Below, one piece after another: positions 36,761-49,476 of a stretch of 64,000 nt of DNA; within the stretch, counting starts at the first letter, position 1; each line of letters opens with the position of its first letter. The notes beneath the pieces are model-generated. The model was not told the DNA's origin. It searched no databases and worked only from the letters and a program-made list of their open reading frames with translations. The DNA comes from Jongsikchunia kroppenstedtii DSM 45133 (GTDB lineage: Bacteria; Actinomycetota; Actinomycetes; Mycobacteriales; Mycobacteriaceae), in contig NZ_AQYG01000048.1 of NCBI RefSeq assembly GCF_000380485.1, forward strand, positions 186,001 through 250,000, given 5' to 3'. Position numbers and translations under genes: made by a program.

Positions 36761-37813
36761 ATGACGACTGCATCTGCGTACTGGGCCACGTCCGCCACCG
36801 ATCCGCTGGTTCCGGCCACCATCGAGCGACGGCCGGTCGGCCCGAACGACGTGCAGATCGCGATCGCCTACGCCGGCATCTGTCACTCGGATATCCACAC
36901 CGCCCGCGGCGAATGGGGCCGGACCAACTACCCGGTGGTGCCCGGGCATGAGATCGCCGGAACGGTGACCGAGGTCGGTTCGGCGGTCACGAAGTTCGCG
37001 GTCGGCGATCGGGTCGGCGTCGGCTGCATGGTGGATTCGTGCGGCGGGTGCGAACCCTGCCGCATGGGCGAGGAGCAGTTCTGCGTCCAGGGCAATACGG
37101 GGACGTACAACGCGATCGGCCGGGACGGCGAGAAGACTCAGGGCGGCTACAGCACCTCCATCGTCGTCGACCAGCGTTTCGTGCTGTCGATTCCGGAGGG
37201 TGTCGGCCTTGACGAGGCCGCGCCGCTGCTCTGTGCCGGCATCACCGTGTACTCGCCGCTGCGGCACTGGAACGCGGGACCGGGGCGGCGCGTCGCCATC
37301 ATCGGCCTCGGCGGCCTCGGGCACATGGCGGTGAAGATCGCTGCGGCCATGGGCGCCGAGGTGACGGTGCTGTCGCAGTCGCTCAAGAAGATGGAGGACG
37401 GGCTGCGGCTGGGCGCCTCGCACTACTACGCGACGGAGGACCCGGCGGTCTTCAAGCGGCTGCGCAACGGATTCGACCTGATCATCAACACGGTCTCCGC
37501 CAACCTGGACATGGGCCGGTACCTGTCGCTGCTGGCGATCGACGGCACGCTGGTCGAGCTCGGCGCACCGGAGCATCCGATCGAGGTGCCGGCGTTCGCA
37601 CTGCTGACCAATCGGCGCAGCTTCGCCGGGTCGATCATCGGCGGCATCGCGCAGACTCAGGAGATGCTCGACTTCTGCGCGCAGCACGGGCTCGGCGCCG
37701 ACATCGAGCTGATCCCGGCCGACAAGATCAACGAGGCCTACGACCGGGTCGTCGCGTCAGACGTGCGGTACCGCTTCGTCATCGACACGGCAACGCTAGC
37801 CGGCGCCAGCTGA
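36761..37813 (+). CDS. Zinc-dependent NAD(P) alcohol dehydrogenase
   Basis: A 350-aa medium-chain dehydrogenase of the AdhC/YahK (cinnamyl-alcohol dehydrogenase) type. Catalytic zinc ligands are in [15 protein letters not shown] (Cys, His) and PGHEIAG; structural zinc cysteines are in [17 protein letters not shown]; the cofactor motif is [17 protein letters not shown]. Two possible starts, ATG 36752 and ATG 36761; CATAAT at 36748-36753 resembles a -10 element, which would favour a leaderless start at 36761. The stop lies inside repeat element copy B. Substrate is probably a broad range of aldehydes. Confidence 0.92.
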   Translation: MTTASAYWATSATDPLVPATIERRPVGPNDVQIAIAYAGICHSDIHTARGEWGRTNYPVVPGHEIAGTVTEVGSAVTKFAVGDRVGVGCMVDSCGGCEPCRMGEEQFCVQGNTGTYNAIGRDGEKTQGGYSTSIVVDQRFVLSIPEGVGLDEAAPLLCAGITVYSPLRHWNAGPGRRVAIIGLGGLGHMAVKIAAAMGAEVTVLSQSLKKMEDGLRLGASHYYATEDPAVFKRLRNGFDLIINTVSANLDMGRYLSLLAIDGTLVELGAPEHPIEVPAFALLTNRRSFAGSIIGGIAQTQEMLDFCAQHGLGADIELIPADKINEAYDRVVASDVRYRFVIDTATLAGAS

Positions 37814-37900
37814 ACGACCGGCCGCGTTATGACGGCTGCCGCATACAAAGGCGGTTTCGCGGACCACCCTCAACCTCGCCGGATCGTCCAGCTGATCGCC
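37796..37900. repeat. Dispersed ~105-bp intergenic element, copy B
   Basis: Ungapped match to 8191-8295. It covers the last 18 bases of the alcohol dehydrogenase gene and stops 11 bases short of the stop codon of the convergent serine hydrolase. Minus-strand reading is open for 31 codons ending TAG, related to copy A (conserved DD.ARLR, AF.CG, NAA, RS.GA), but copy B starts with CTG instead of ATG. The hairpin of copy A survives only as a shorter stem (CCGCATAC...GTTTCGCGG). Confidence 0.7.
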
Positions 37901-37911
37901 AGCTAGGTGAT

Positions 37912-39075
37912 CTACTCGAGAGCGGCGAAGATCGCCGACGTGTAGGTCTCGGCGCGGTCGGACCCGATGATCCCGGGCGCCATCTTGTTCATCACATACG
38001 AGATGGTGGTCTTCTTGTCCGGCACCATGATCGTCAGCGACCCGCCCCAGCCGCCCCAGAAACAGATCCGCTCGTCGGGCAGGTAGGGAAGCGTCGCCGG
38101 TTCGGGCAGCCCGAACCCGATACCGAACCGCAGTGGCACTGCGAGCACCAGATCCGGGCCACGGGTCTGCTCGTCGAAGATCCGGTCGATGGTGCCCGCC
38201 GACATCGACAGCGGTCCCACACTGCCGCGGGAGATCAGCGACAGCGTTCGCACCAGCGCACGGGCGTTGGTGTGCCCATTGGCGCCGCCGATGTCCGCCG
38301 CGCGCCACGCCGGGGTGTTTGCCGCTTCAGCGTCCATCGGCGGGCTGGTGAGCGTCCGGATCATCAGCGAGTCCGGCGGAATGTGCGCCAGCATTTCTTC
38401 GAGCGACGGCGGCGGGATGACAGGGGCGATCCGGTCGATGTCGCTCTCGGCGGCCCCGATCTGCAGGTCGACGCCGAGAGGCCCGGCGATCTCGGCTGCC
38501 ACGAACTCCTTGAGCGACTTGCCGGTGACCCGGCGCACCAGCTCGCCGTTCAGGTGCCCGAAATTGAGCGCGTGATAACCCGACGCGGTGCCGGGCTCCC
38601 ACCACGGCGTCTGGCTCGCCAGTCGCTCGGTCGAGAGCGTCCAGTCGTACATGTCGTCGATCGTGAACGGCTGTTCCCAGGCTGACACGCCCGAGCTGTG
38701 CGACATCAGATGCCGCACCAGGATGCCCTCCTTGCCGCCGGCCGCGAACTCCGGCCAGTACTGCGCCACCGGTGCGTCAACGTCGATCAAGCCGCGGTCG
38801 ACGCACATCAGCACGGCGAGCGCGGTGACCTCCTTGGTGGTCGACCAGACGTTGACGATGGTGTCGCGCTCCCACGGCTGGGTGCGGCCGATGTCACGAT
38901 GACCACCCCAGATATCGACGACGAGTTCACCGTCGATATCGACCGCGATCGCGGCGCCGACCTCCTCGTCGGCCTGGATGTTGGCGGCCAGGGCATCGCG
39001 GACCGCGGTGAACCGCGGATCACAGGTGCCGCTGACGGTGGCGTCGCTGACAGCTGACGGTTCAGAGGGAGTCAT
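37912..39075 (-). CDS. Serine hydrolase, class C beta-lactamase / EstB-type esterase family
   Basis: A 387-aa protein with the penicillin-binding fold. The S-x-x-K motif is NVWSTTKEV, the Tyr motif SGYHALNFGHL, and FWGGWGGSLTIMVPDK replaces the KTG box, the pattern of EstB-like carboxylesterases. No signal peptide is evident, so it is probably cytoplasmic and not a resistance beta-lactamase. ATG 39075 (MTPSEPS) is preferred to an upstream start eight codons earlier. Convergent with the alcohol dehydrogenase; the repeat element lies between. Confidence 0.88.
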   Translation of the reverse strand: MTPSEPSAVSDATVSGTCDPRFTAVRDALAANIQADEEVGAAIAVDIDGELVVDIWGGHRDIGRTQPWERDTIVNVWSTTKEVTALAVLMCVDRGLIDVDAPVAQYWPEFAAGGKEGILVRHLMSHSSGVSAWEQPFTIDDMYDWTLSTERLASQTPWWEPGTASGYHALNFGHLNGELVRRVTGKSLKEFVAAEIAGPLGVDLQIGAAESDIDRIAPVIPPPSLEEMLAHIPPDSLMIRTLTSPPMDAEAANTPAWRAADIGGANGHTNARALVRTLSLISRGSVGPLSMSAGTIDRIFDEQTRGPDLVLAVPLRFGIGFGLPEPATLPYLPDERICFWGGWGGSLTIMVPDKKTTISYVMNKMAPGIIGSDRAETYTSAIFAALE

Positions 39076-39226
39076 GAAGGCAATTGTGAGCCATGTCATA
39101 CGGATTCGGCTGCGTTTCCCGGGGCTTGGCAGGGCGTGGCGATAATCGCTGGCCGGACCGCATATCCTGGGTGTGTTCAGCTGTCAATGCCTTGTTACGC
39201 AAGCACCGATGAGCACTGGGAGAGTC

Positions 39227-42335
<3,109 letters not shown>

Positions 42336-42363
42336 CGGGCGGGACGAGCGAAACGAGCGATCG

Positions 42364-42996
42364 ATGACTCCGAGCGTGGCGATCCTCGATTATGGGTCGG
42401 GGAACCTGCGGTCGGCACAACGCGCGCTGATGCGCACGGGCGCCGAGGTGACGCTGACCTCCGATGCCGACGTCGCGATGGCGGCGGACGGCCTGGTGGT
42501 TCCGGGGGTGGGCGCTTTCGACGCGTGCATGACGGGCTTGCGCGCGGTGCAGGGCGACCGGATCATCGGCAAGCGGCTCGCGGGCGGTCGACCGGTGCTG
42601 GGCATCTGCGTCGGCATGCAGATCCTGTTCGAGCGGGGCGTCGAGTTCGGGGTGCAGACCGAGGGCTGCGGCGAGTGGCCGGGCGAGGTCAACCGTCTCC
42701 ACGCACCGGTGCTGCCGCACATGGGCTGGAATACCGTTGCGGCGCCGGAGGATTCGGTGCTGTTCGCCGGAATGGACCCCGAGACGCGGTTCTATTTCGT
42801 GCACTCGTACGCCGCGCAGACATGGGAACTGGCGGACGACGAGCTGATCTCGCCGGCCAAGCTCACCTGGGCCGAGCACGGCGGCCGGTTCCTGGCGGCC
42901 GTCGAGAACGGTCCGCTATCAGCGACGCAGTTCCACCCGGAGAAGTCCGGGGACGCCGGTGCCGCGCTCCTCAAGAACTGGGTGGCGACGCTGTGA
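42364..42996 (+). CDS. hisH: Imidazole glycerol phosphate synthase, glutaminase subunit
   Basis: Class I glutamine amidotransferase partner of HisF, supplying ammonia. The 210-aa protein has [16 protein letters not shown], the nucleophile Cys in [19 protein letters not shown], and the His/Glu of the triad in [12 protein letters not shown]. Start ATG 42364 lacks a strong ribosome-binding site. The stop overlaps the GTG start of a small membrane gene that separates hisH from priA. Confidence 0.96.
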   Translation: MTPSVAILDYGSGNLRSAQRALMRTGAEVTLTSDADVAMAADGLVVPGVGAFDACMTGLRAVQGDRIIGKRLAGGRPVLGICVGMQILFERGVEFGVQTEGCGEWPGEVNRLHAPVLPHMGWNTVAAPEDSVLFAGMDPETRFYFVHSYAAQTWELADDELISPAKLTWAEHGGRFLAAVENGPLSATQFHPEKSGDAGAALLKNWVATL

Positions 42997-43274
42997 CGGG
43001 CCGCGGTAATCGCGCCGATCTGCCGCCGTCGATCGGCCGCATCGCGCTGCTCTCGATCTCGGCCGGGATCGTGACTCTGCTGATCTCGGTCCCGATCATC
43101 CTCGGACTCGCCACCGTGTCGCCGCTGGCGGCCCTGATCGTCGCGCTGCTGGCGATCGTCCTCTGTGTCGCGGTGATGGGAATCGTCGCGAACCGCATCG
43201 TCAACAAGATGGTGGACCGCGAGATGGCCCGCCGCGCAAATAAAACCGATATTCGGAAAACAGAAGGGGAATGA
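42993..43274 (+). CDS. Small two-helix membrane protein inside the his operon
   Basis: A 93-aa protein with start GTG 42993 overlapping hisH and a stop close to priA, so it is part of the operon. Two long helices ([26 protein letters not shown] and [23 protein letters not shown]) are followed by a basic C-terminal tail ([20 protein letters not shown]). I do not recognise a family with known function; the position between hisH and hisA is found in other actinobacteria, as far as I recall. Could be a small transporter subunit or a scaffold. Confidence 0.75.
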   Translation: MTGRGNRADLPPSIGRIALLSISAGIVTLLISVPIILGLATVSPLAALIVALLAIVLCVAVMGIVANRIVNKMVDREMARRANKTDIRKTEGE

Positions 43275-43279
43275 CACCG

Positions 43280-44020
43280 ATGGGTGCCGCACTCGAACTC
43301 CTGCCCGCCGTCGACGTCGCCGATGGCCAGGCGGTCCGCCTGGTTCAGGGCGCCGCCGGCACCGAGACCAGCTACGGCTCGCCGCGCGAGGCCGCGCTGG
43401 CCTGGCAGCGTGACGGCGCGGAGTGGGTGCACCTGGTCGACCTCGATGCCGCGTTCGGCCGGGGCAGCAACCGTGAGCTGCTGGCCGAGGTGATCGGCGA
43501 ACTCGATGTGAAGGTGGAACTGTCCGGCGGCATCCGCGACGACGATTCGCTGGCCGCCGCGCTGGCCGCGGGTCCCACCCGGGTCAACCTGGGCACCGCC
43601 GCCCTGGAGAACCCGGAATGGTGCTCGAAGGTCATCGCCGAGAACGGCGACAAGGTCGCCATCGGCCTCGATGTACAGAATGTCGATGGCAACTGGCGCC
43701 TGCGCGGTCGCGGCTGGGTGTCCGACGGGGGTGACCTGTGGGAGGTGCTCGACCGGCTCGAGCGTGACGGCTGCGCACGCTACGTCGTCACCGACGTGTC
43801 CAAGGACGGCACGCTGACCGGCCCGAACCTGGAGCTGCTGCGCGAGGTCGCCGAGAAGGCATCGGCGCCGGTCGTGGCCTCCGGCGGCGTCTCGACGATC
43901 GACGATCTCGTCGCGATCTCCGGGCTCACCCGGTACGGCGTCGAAGGCGCGATCGTCGGAAAGGCGTTGTACGCCGGACGTTTCACCCTTCCCGAGGCCC
44001 TGGCGGCGGTACGCGCGTGA
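43280..44020 (+). CDS. priA: Bifunctional HisA/TrpF isomerase PriA
   Basis: TIM-barrel isomerase acting on both ProFAR (histidine) and PRA (tryptophan) in actinobacteria that lack trpF. The 246-aa product has [20 protein letters not shown] with the catalytic Asp, [44 protein letters not shown] with the second catalytic Asp, and [13 protein letters not shown]. No trpF gene is present in the trp block downstream, which agrees with dual function. ATG 43280 gives better spacing to AGAAGGGG (43262-43269) than ATG 43271, which overlaps the preceding stop. Confidence 0.94.
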   Translation: MGAALELLPAVDVADGQAVRLVQGAAGTETSYGSPREAALAWQRDGAEWVHLVDLDAAFGRGSNRELLAEVIGELDVKVELSGGIRDDDSLAAALAAGPTRVNLGTAALENPEWCSKVIAENGDKVAIGLDVQNVDGNWRLRGRGWVSDGGDLWEVLDRLERDGCARYVVTDVSKDGTLTGPNLELLREVAEKASAPVVASGGVSTIDDLVAISGLTRYGVEGAIVGKALYAGRFTLPEALAAVRA

Positions 44021-44832
44021 GTGTTCGTCCGGATCTCGATACCGCGCGGCTGCTGGACGACGCTGCCGCGGTGCTGGATTCGGTCACCGAGCGCTTCATC
44101 GACGGCCTGGGCGCGCCGAGCGCGGTGACCAAGGGCGGCGGGGGCGACTTCGCCACCGAGCTGGATCTCGAACTCGAACGCATCATCTCGGCCGAGCTGG
44201 GCGAGCGCACCGGAATCGGAGTGCACGGCGAGGAATTCGGCGGTCCGGCGGTCGACGAAGACACGGTCTGGATCGTCGACCCGATCGACGGCACGTTCAA
44301 CTATTCGGCCGGCCTGCAGATCACCGGGATGCTGCTGGCGCTGGTGTCGGACGGGCAGCCGGTGCTCGGGCTGACCTGGTTGCCGCTCAACAACCTGCGT
44401 TACCAGGCGCATATCGACGGCCCGGTCTACTGCAACGGCGAGGCGCTGCCGACGCTGTCGCCGATGGCATTGCGGGACTCGATGATCGGCTACGGTGCCT
44501 TCAACGCGGCGGCCGGCGGGCGCTACCCGGGGCAGTGGCGAGTGGACGTTCTCGGTGAGCTGTCCAGGAGAGTCTCCCGGATCCGCATGTTCGGCTCCAC
44601 AGGTGTCGACATGGCCTACACCGCGGCGGGAACCATCAGCGGAGCAATCACTTTCGGCGGTCATCCGTGGGACAACGCGCCGGGCGCCGCCCTGGTGCGC
44701 GCGGCCGGCGGCGTGATCTCCGACGTCGACGGCAACCCGTGGACGGTGAATTCGCCGTCGCTGGTGGCCGCCGCCCCGGGTGTGCACGAGGAACTGATCG
44801 CGATTCTGGCCAGTCAGGAGAGAACCCAATGA
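44017..44832 (+). CDS. impA: Inositol monophosphatase family protein (ImpA-like)
   Basis: Mg-dependent phosphatase fold of 271 aa. Metal sites: GEEFGGP (Glu), [15 protein letters not shown] (DPIDGT), and [19 protein letters not shown]. Between priA and hisF, this is the position of impA in Corynebacterium and Mycobacterium. It may act on inositol phosphates or substitute as histidinol-phosphate phosphatase (HisN), since hisB here has no phosphatase domain; the sequence cannot decide. Overlaps priA (GTGA 44017) and hisF (ATGA 44829). Confidence 0.9.
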   Translation: MSVRPDLDTARLLDDAAAVLDSVTERFIDGLGAPSAVTKGGGGDFATELDLELERIISAELGERTGIGVHGEEFGGPAVDEDTVWIVDPIDGTFNYSAGLQITGMLLALVSDGQPVLGLTWLPLNNLRYQAHIDGPVYCNGEALPTLSPMALRDSMIGYGAFNAAAGGRYPGQWRVDVLGELSRRVSRIRMFGSTGVDMAYTAAGTISGAITFGGHPWDNAPGAALVRAAGGVISDVDGNPWTVNSPSLVAAAPGVHEELIAILASQERTQ

Positions 44833-45602
44833 CAGTGGCAGTACGGGTGATTCCCTGCCTGGACGTCGACGACGGCCGGGTGGTCAAGGGCGTCAACTTC
44901 ATGAACCTGCGTGACGCGGGCGACCCGGTACAGCTGGCCGCCGCCTACGACGAGCAGGGCGCGGACGAGCTGACCTTCCTGGACGTGACCGCGTCCAGCG
45001 GGGGCCGCGCGACCATGCTCGAGGTGGTCAAGCACACGGCCGACCAGGTCTTCATCCCGTTGACCGTCGGCGGCGGCGTGCGGACGGTCGACGACGTGGA
45101 CATCCTGCTGCGCGCCGGCGCCGACAAGGTGGGCGTCAACACGGCGGCCATCGCGCGACCGGACGTCTTGCGGGAGATGAGTAATCGGTTCGGGTCGCAG
45201 TGCATCGTGCTGTCGGTGGACGCCCGCACCGTGCCGGAGGGCGAGAAACCGACGCCGTCGGGTTGGGAGGTCACCACGCACGGCGGCCGCAAGGGCACCG
45301 GCATCGACGCCATCGAATGGGCGCGGCGCGGCGAGGAACTCGGCGTGGGCGAGATCCTGCTGAACTCGATGGACGCCGACGGCACCAAGGACGGGTTCGA
45401 CTTGAAGATGATCGCCGCGGCGCGGGCGGCCGTGTCGGTGCCGGTGATCGCCAGCGGCGGCGCGGGCAAGGCCGCGGATTTCGCGCCGGCGGTGCAGCAG
45501 GGGGCGGACGCGGTGCTCGCGGCGTCGGTGTTCCACTTCGGCGATCTGACGATCGGTGCGGTGAAGGATGCCATGCGGGCCGACGGAATCGTGGTGCGGT
45601 GA
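44829..45602 (+). CDS. hisF: Imidazole glycerol phosphate synthase, cyclase subunit
   Basis: TIM-barrel cyclase that uses ammonia from HisH. The 257-aa enzyme begins [20 protein letters not shown] with the catalytic Asp and continues ITASSGGR-type (here [13 protein letters not shown]), [28 protein letters not shown] and [17 protein letters not shown] with the second Asp. ATG 44829 overlaps the impA stop; hisI starts on the last base of the stop codon (TGATG). Confidence 0.97.
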   Translation: MTVAVRVIPCLDVDDGRVVKGVNFMNLRDAGDPVQLAAAYDEQGADELTFLDVTASSGGRATMLEVVKHTADQVFIPLTVGGGVRTVDDVDILLRAGADKVGVNTAAIARPDVLREMSNRFGSQCIVLSVDARTVPEGEKPTPSGWEVTTHGGRKGTGIDAIEWARRGEELGVGEILLNSMDADGTKDGFDLKMIAAARAAVSVPVIASGGAGKAADFAPAVQQGADAVLAASVFHFGDLTIGAVKDAMRADGIVVR

Positions 45603-45994
45603 TGACATTGGCACCCGAGATCGCGGACCGCCTGAAGCGCAACGCCGACGGACTGATCTGCGCCGTCATCCAGGAGTACGGCACCAACGAGGTGCTGACG
45701 GTCGCGTGGATGAACGACGAGGCCCTCGACCTGACGCTGCGCACCCGCAAAGGGACTTACTGGTCGCGCTCGCGTCAGCAGCTCTGGGTGAAGGGCGAGA
45801 CCAGCGGCAACACCCAGTATGTCCGCGAGGTGCGCCTCGACTGCGACGCCGACGCCGTGCTGGTCATCGTCGAGCAGACCGGTCCGGCCTGCCACACCAA
45901 CGCGCACAGCTGTTTCGGCGTCGACGACGAGCACGATCGACCGGAAGTCGACGTCATGCTGCTGCCCGATCCCGACACAACCAGAGAGGGCTGA
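45602..45994 (+). CDS. hisI: Phosphoribosyl-AMP cyclohydrolase
   Basis: Third step of histidine synthesis. The 130-aa protein carries [25 protein letters not shown]-type motifs, [14 protein letters not shown] with the Mg/Zn ligands (DCDAD), and [10 protein letters not shown] with zinc cysteines. Single-domain form without the PRA-PH domain (HisE must be elsewhere, as in relatives). It overlaps hisF by one base and leads directly to the tautomerase gene. Confidence 0.96.
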   Translation: MTLAPEIADRLKRNADGLICAVIQEYGTNEVLTVAWMNDEALDLTLRTRKGTYWSRSRQQLWVKGETSGNTQYVREVRLDCDADAVLVIVEQTGPACHTNAHSCFGVDDEHDRPEVDVMLLPDPDTTREG

Positions 45995-45995
45995 G

Positions 45996-46175
45996 ATGCC
46001 GCTGATTCAGATTTCGCAGACGCCCGGGCTGTCCGATCGGGTGAAGGCCGAGACCATCGCCGCCGTCACCGAGGCCTATGCCCGCGCGACCGGCAAAAGC
46101 CCGGATTCGGTGTGGGTCACCATCACCGAGGTGCCGCGGTCGCACTGGGGCGTCGGTGGGGAGCCGCTCGGGTGA
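45996..46175 (+). CDS. Small 4-oxalocrotonate tautomerase-like protein
   Basis: A 59-aa protein starting [19 protein letters not shown], with the catalytic N-terminal proline exposed after Met removal, the hallmark of the tautomerase superfamily, and a beta-alpha-beta layout ending [17 protein letters not shown], like DmpI/4-OT. GAGAGGG lies just upstream of the ATG. It is wedged between hisI and trpE with start and stop overlapping neighbours (trpE begins GTG 46172), so it is translated with them. Its substrate is unknown. Confidence 0.85.
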   Translation: MPLIQISQTPGLSDRVKAETIAAVTEAYARATGKSPDSVWVTITEVPRSHWGVGGEPLG

Positions 46176-47731
46176 CGGCCGCAACGAGCGCCGGGACCAC
46201 GTCGCTGGCCGAATTCCTGGACCTGGCACGCGACCATCGCGTCGTGCCGGTGACCCGCAAGGTGCTGGCCGACTCGGAGACCCCGCTGTCGGCCTACCGG
46301 AAGCTGGCCGGCGATCGGCCCGGTACCTTCCTGCTCGAGTCGGCCGAGAACGGGCGCTCGTGGTCGCGGTGGTCGTTCATCGGGGTGGGTGCGCCGTCGG
46401 CGATCACCGTCGCCGATGGCGAGGCCGCCTGGTGGGGCCAGGTACCGGCAGGCGCGCCGACCGGCGGCGACCCGCTGGACGTGCTCGACGCGTCGCTGAA
46501 ACTGCTTGCCACCGACCATCTTCCGGGCCTGCCGCCACTGACCGGCGGATTCGTCGGCTACCTGGCCTACGACATCGTCCGCCGGATCGAGAAGCTCCCG
46601 GACACCTGCGAGAACGATCTGCAGCTGCCCGACCTGGTGATGCTGCTGGCCGCCGACCTGGCCGCCGTCGACCACCACGAGGGCACGATCACGCTGATCG
46701 CCAACGCGATCAACTGGGACGGCACGGATGCGCGGGCCGAGGAGGCCTACCAGGACTGCGTCGCGCGGCTCGATGCGATGACGGCGGCTCTCGCCGCGCC
46801 GGCCGAGTCGACGGTGTCCACCTACGAGCGCCGCGATCCGGACTTCCGGGTGCAGCGCAGCTTCGAGGAGTACGCGCCGATCGTCACCGACCTGGTCGAG
46901 CAGATCGAGGCGGGCGAGGCATTCCAGGTGGTGCCGTCGATCCGCTTCGAGATGGATACCGAGGCCGATCCGGTGGACGTGTATCGCATTCTGCGCGCGT
47001 CCAATCCGAGTCCCTACATGTATCTGGTGCGGGTGCCCGGGATCGGTCGGCCCGACTTCACGATCGTCGGCTCCAGCCCGGAAGCGCTTGTGACGGTGCA
47101 GGATTCGATCGCCACCACGCACCCGATCGCCGGTACGCGGCCGCGCGGCGCCGACGACGAGGAAGATCTGCTGCTGGAGAAGGGCCTCGTCGCCGACGAG
47201 AAGGAGAACTCCGAGCATCTGATGCTGGTGGATCTGGGTCGCAATGACATCGGCCGCGTCGCCGAGCCGGGCACCGTCAAGGTGCACGACTACCGGCATG
47301 TCGAGCGCTACAGCCACGTGATGCACCTGGTGTCGACCGTGACCGGGCATCTGCGGGCCGACAAGTCGGCGCTGGACGCCGTGAAGGCCTGCTTCCCGGC
47401 CGGCACGCTCACCGGTGCGCCGAAGGTGCGGGCCATGGAGCTGATCGACGAACACGAGCTCACCCGCCGCGGGCTGTACGGTGGCGTCGTCGGCTATCTC
47501 GACTTCGCCGGCAACGCCGACACCGCGATCGCGATCCGCACCGCGGTGATGACCGGCGACAAGGCGTACGTGCAGGCCGGCGGCGGGATCGTCGCCGACA
47601 GCCAGCCCGACTACGAGTACGCCGAGGCCAACAACAAGGCGCGGGCAGTGCTTGCCGCGATCGCGACCGCAGGCACGATGAGCCGCGTCGACCCCCATGA
47701 GGCGCGACAGCACAGTGAGGCGGGACGATGA
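46172..47731 (+). CDS. trpE: Anthranilate synthase component I
   Basis: Makes anthranilate from chorismate with ammonia or a glutaminase partner. The 519-aa chorismate-binding enzyme has the tryptophan-feedback motif [63 protein letters not shown], and [18 protein letters not shown]. No trpG is adjacent, so the amidotransferase must be encoded elsewhere (the folate-type PabA/TrpG is the usual partner). GTG 46172 overlaps the tautomerase stop. Confidence 0.96.
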   Translation: MTAATSAGTTSLAEFLDLARDHRVVPVTRKVLADSETPLSAYRKLAGDRPGTFLLESAENGRSWSRWSFIGVGAPSAITVADGEAAWWGQVPAGAPTGGDPLDVLDASLKLLATDHLPGLPPLTGGFVGYLAYDIVRRIEKLPDTCENDLQLPDLVMLLAADLAAVDHHEGTITLIANAINWDGTDARAEEAYQDCVARLDAMTAALAAPAESTVSTYERRDPDFRVQRSFEEYAPIVTDLVEQIEAGEAFQVVPSIRFEMDTEADPVDVYRILRASNPSPYMYLVRVPGIGRPDFTIVGSSPEALVTVQDSIATTHPIAGTRPRGADDEEDLLLEKGLVADEKENSEHLMLVDLGRNDIGRVAEPGTVKVHDYRHVERYSHVMHLVSTVTGHLRADKSALDAVKACFPAGTLTGAPKVRAMELIDEHELTRRGLYGGVVGYLDFAGNADTAIAIRTAVMTGDKAYVQAGGGIVADSQPDYEYAEANNKARAVLAAIATAGTMSRVDPHEARQHSEAGR

Positions 47732-48486
47732 GCGACGAGCCGACCGACGCGACGGCTGATCAGCCGGATACGGCTCAACCGGATACGGCGACCCAGGACG
47801 CGGCGAAGATCCGCAAACGGCGGATGGGGATTGCGGGACTGGCGCTGGTGCTCGGCGCCGTGTGTCTGTGGGCCGCATCGCGGATGACCTGGGCGAAGCT
47901 GACCGCCTACGACCACCTCCAGGTGAAGACGTTCAAGGCGACCGGCAGCGATTGGTCGCCGTGGCTGATCGCGGTGCCGATCGTGCTGGTGGCCGCGCTG
48001 GCGGCGATGGTGGCGCTCAAGGGTTGGGCGCTGCGGGTCGCCGCCGTGGTGGTCGCCGTGCTGTGCGTGCTCGCGGTGATCCCGACGATTTCGACGCTGA
48101 CCGGCGGAAACAACGTCAACTACGCGACCAAGGCCGCCGACGTCCCGGGGCTGTTCATCGTCGAGTCGATCTCGACCCCCAAGTGGCCGGCGGTGCTGGT
48201 CGTGGTGGGGGCGATCTTCGGAGTTTTCGGTGCCGTGCAGATGATGCGGCTGGCCGTCGGGGCGACCGGGTTGTCGTCGAAGTACCAGACGCCCGCTGCG
48301 CGCCGGGCCGAGCTGGAACGCGAGATCTTTGACAAGAAGACGTCGGGATCGGCGTCGGGCGGCTCCTCGGCGGGCGACTCATCGTCGGGCGGATCCTCGA
48401 CGGATAAGGCCGCTCCCGCCGACCCGAGTGACCGGCTGTTGTGGGACGCGCTCGACTCCGGCGAGGATCCGACCGATTCGAAATAG
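47728..48486 (+). CDS. Trp-operon-associated membrane protein (TIGR02234 family)
   Basis: A 252-aa membrane protein always found beside trpE/trpC in mycobacteria and relatives. Four hydrophobic helices are visible ([79 protein letters not shown]), with an acidic N-terminal tail and a Ser/Gly-rich C-terminal tail ([21 protein letters not shown]). Start ATG 47728 overlaps trpE. No function is established; a transport or regulatory part is speculation. Confidence 0.88.
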   Translation: MSDEPTDATADQPDTAQPDTATQDAAKIRKRRMGIAGLALVLGAVCLWAASRMTWAKLTAYDHLQVKTFKATGSDWSPWLIAVPIVLVAALAAMVALKGWALRVAAVVVAVLCVLAVIPTISTLTGGNNVNYATKAADVPGLFIVESISTPKWPAVLVVVGAIFGVFGAVQMMRLAVGATGLSSKYQTPAARRAELEREIFDKKTSGSASGGSSAGDSSSGGSSTDKAAPADPSDRLLWDALDSGEDPTDSK

Positions 48487-48644
48487 CCAGGCCGGAGGCC
48501 GGGCATTCGGAGGTGCCGCCGAGCGGCCCAAATCTCCGACGCTGGGTAGTAGATCTGGACAGGTACCCGGCGGATTCCCGTCCAGGGTCCGCGTCTACGC
48601 TCGGATAGATAAACGTGATGGGTAGCGAAAAGGGGATAGGCGCC

Positions 48645-49463
48645 GTGGCCAGCGAGACCGTGCTCGACTCGATTATCGAGGGAGTGAAAGCCGATGTGGC
48701 AGCACGGGAATCCGTCGTCGATCTGGCGACGGTGAAGGCCCTGGCCGCCAAGGCGCCGGATCCGCGCGACGCGGCCGCCGCACTGCGGGAGCCCGGCATC
48801 GGCGTGATCGCCGAAGTGAAGCGCGCCAGCCCGTCGAAGGGCGAACTCGCCGACATCGGCGATCCCGCTCAGCTCGCCAAGGCATACGAGGAGGGTGGCG
48901 CCCGCGTCATCAGCGTCCTCACCGAGGAGCGTCGGTTCCGCGGATCGCTCGCCGATCTGGACGCCGTGCGGGCCGCCGTCGACATCCCGATCCTGCGCAA
49001 GGACTTCATCGTCGGGCCGTACCAGATCCACGAGGCCCGCGCGCATGGCGCCGACGTCATCCTGTTGATCGTCGCCGCCCTGGAGCAGTCGGTCCTCGAG
49101 TCGCTGCTCGATCGCACCGAGTCGCTCGGCATGACCGCGCTCGTCGAGGTGCACACCGAAGAAGAGGCCGACCGCGCCCTGCAGGCCGGCGCCAAGGTCG
49201 TCGGCGTCAACGCACGCAACCTGAAAACGCTTGAGGTCGACCGGGATTCGTTTGCTCGGATCGCTCCGGGACTGCCCACCGAGACCCTGAAGATCGCCGA
49301 GTCGGGCGTGCGCGGCACCGCCGACCTGCTGGCCTACGCCGGCGCCGGCGCGGACGCCGTCCTCGTCGGCGAGGGCCTGGTGACCAGCGGCGACCCGCGG
49401 GCGGCCGTGTCCGAACTCGTGACCGCCGGTACGCACCCGTCCTGCCCCAAACCCGCCCGGTGA
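48645..49463 (+). CDS. trpC: Indole-3-glycerol phosphate synthase
   Basis: Ring closure in tryptophan synthesis. The 272-aa barrel shows [17 protein letters not shown], the catalytic [14 protein letters not shown] (Lys), [26 protein letters not shown], and [17 protein letters not shown] 48645 is chosen because AAAAGGGGAT precedes it at a good distance; starts at 48615/48618 would add 10 residues lacking homology. A 158-base gap separates it from the TIGR02234 gene, enough for its own promoter (GATAGATAAAC around 48603 looks -10-like), so trpCBA may be a separate unit. Confidence 0.95.
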   Translation: MASETVLDSIIEGVKADVAARESVVDLATVKALAAKAPDPRDAAAALREPGIGVIAEVKRASPSKGELADIGDPAQLAKAYEEGGARVISVLTEERRFRGSLADLDAVRAAVDIPILRKDFIVGPYQIHEARAHGADVILLIVAALEQSVLESLLDRTESLGMTALVEVHTEEEADRALQAGAKVVGVNARNLKTLEVDRDSFARIAPGLPTETLKIAESGVRGTADLLAYAGAGADAVLVGEGLVTSGDPRAAVSELVTAGTHPSCPKPAR

Positions 49464-49476
49464 GCGAGCCTGCCCG

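Noticed and set aside
37912-39075. Beta-lactamase resistance gene
   Set aside because: No signal peptide and the KTG box is replaced by a W-G-G-type motif, as in EstB-like esterases.
48487-48644. Trp attenuator or leader peptide before trpC
   Set aside because: A CTGGAC/GTCCAG hairpin is present but there is no short ORF with consecutive Trp codons and no anti-terminator pairing.
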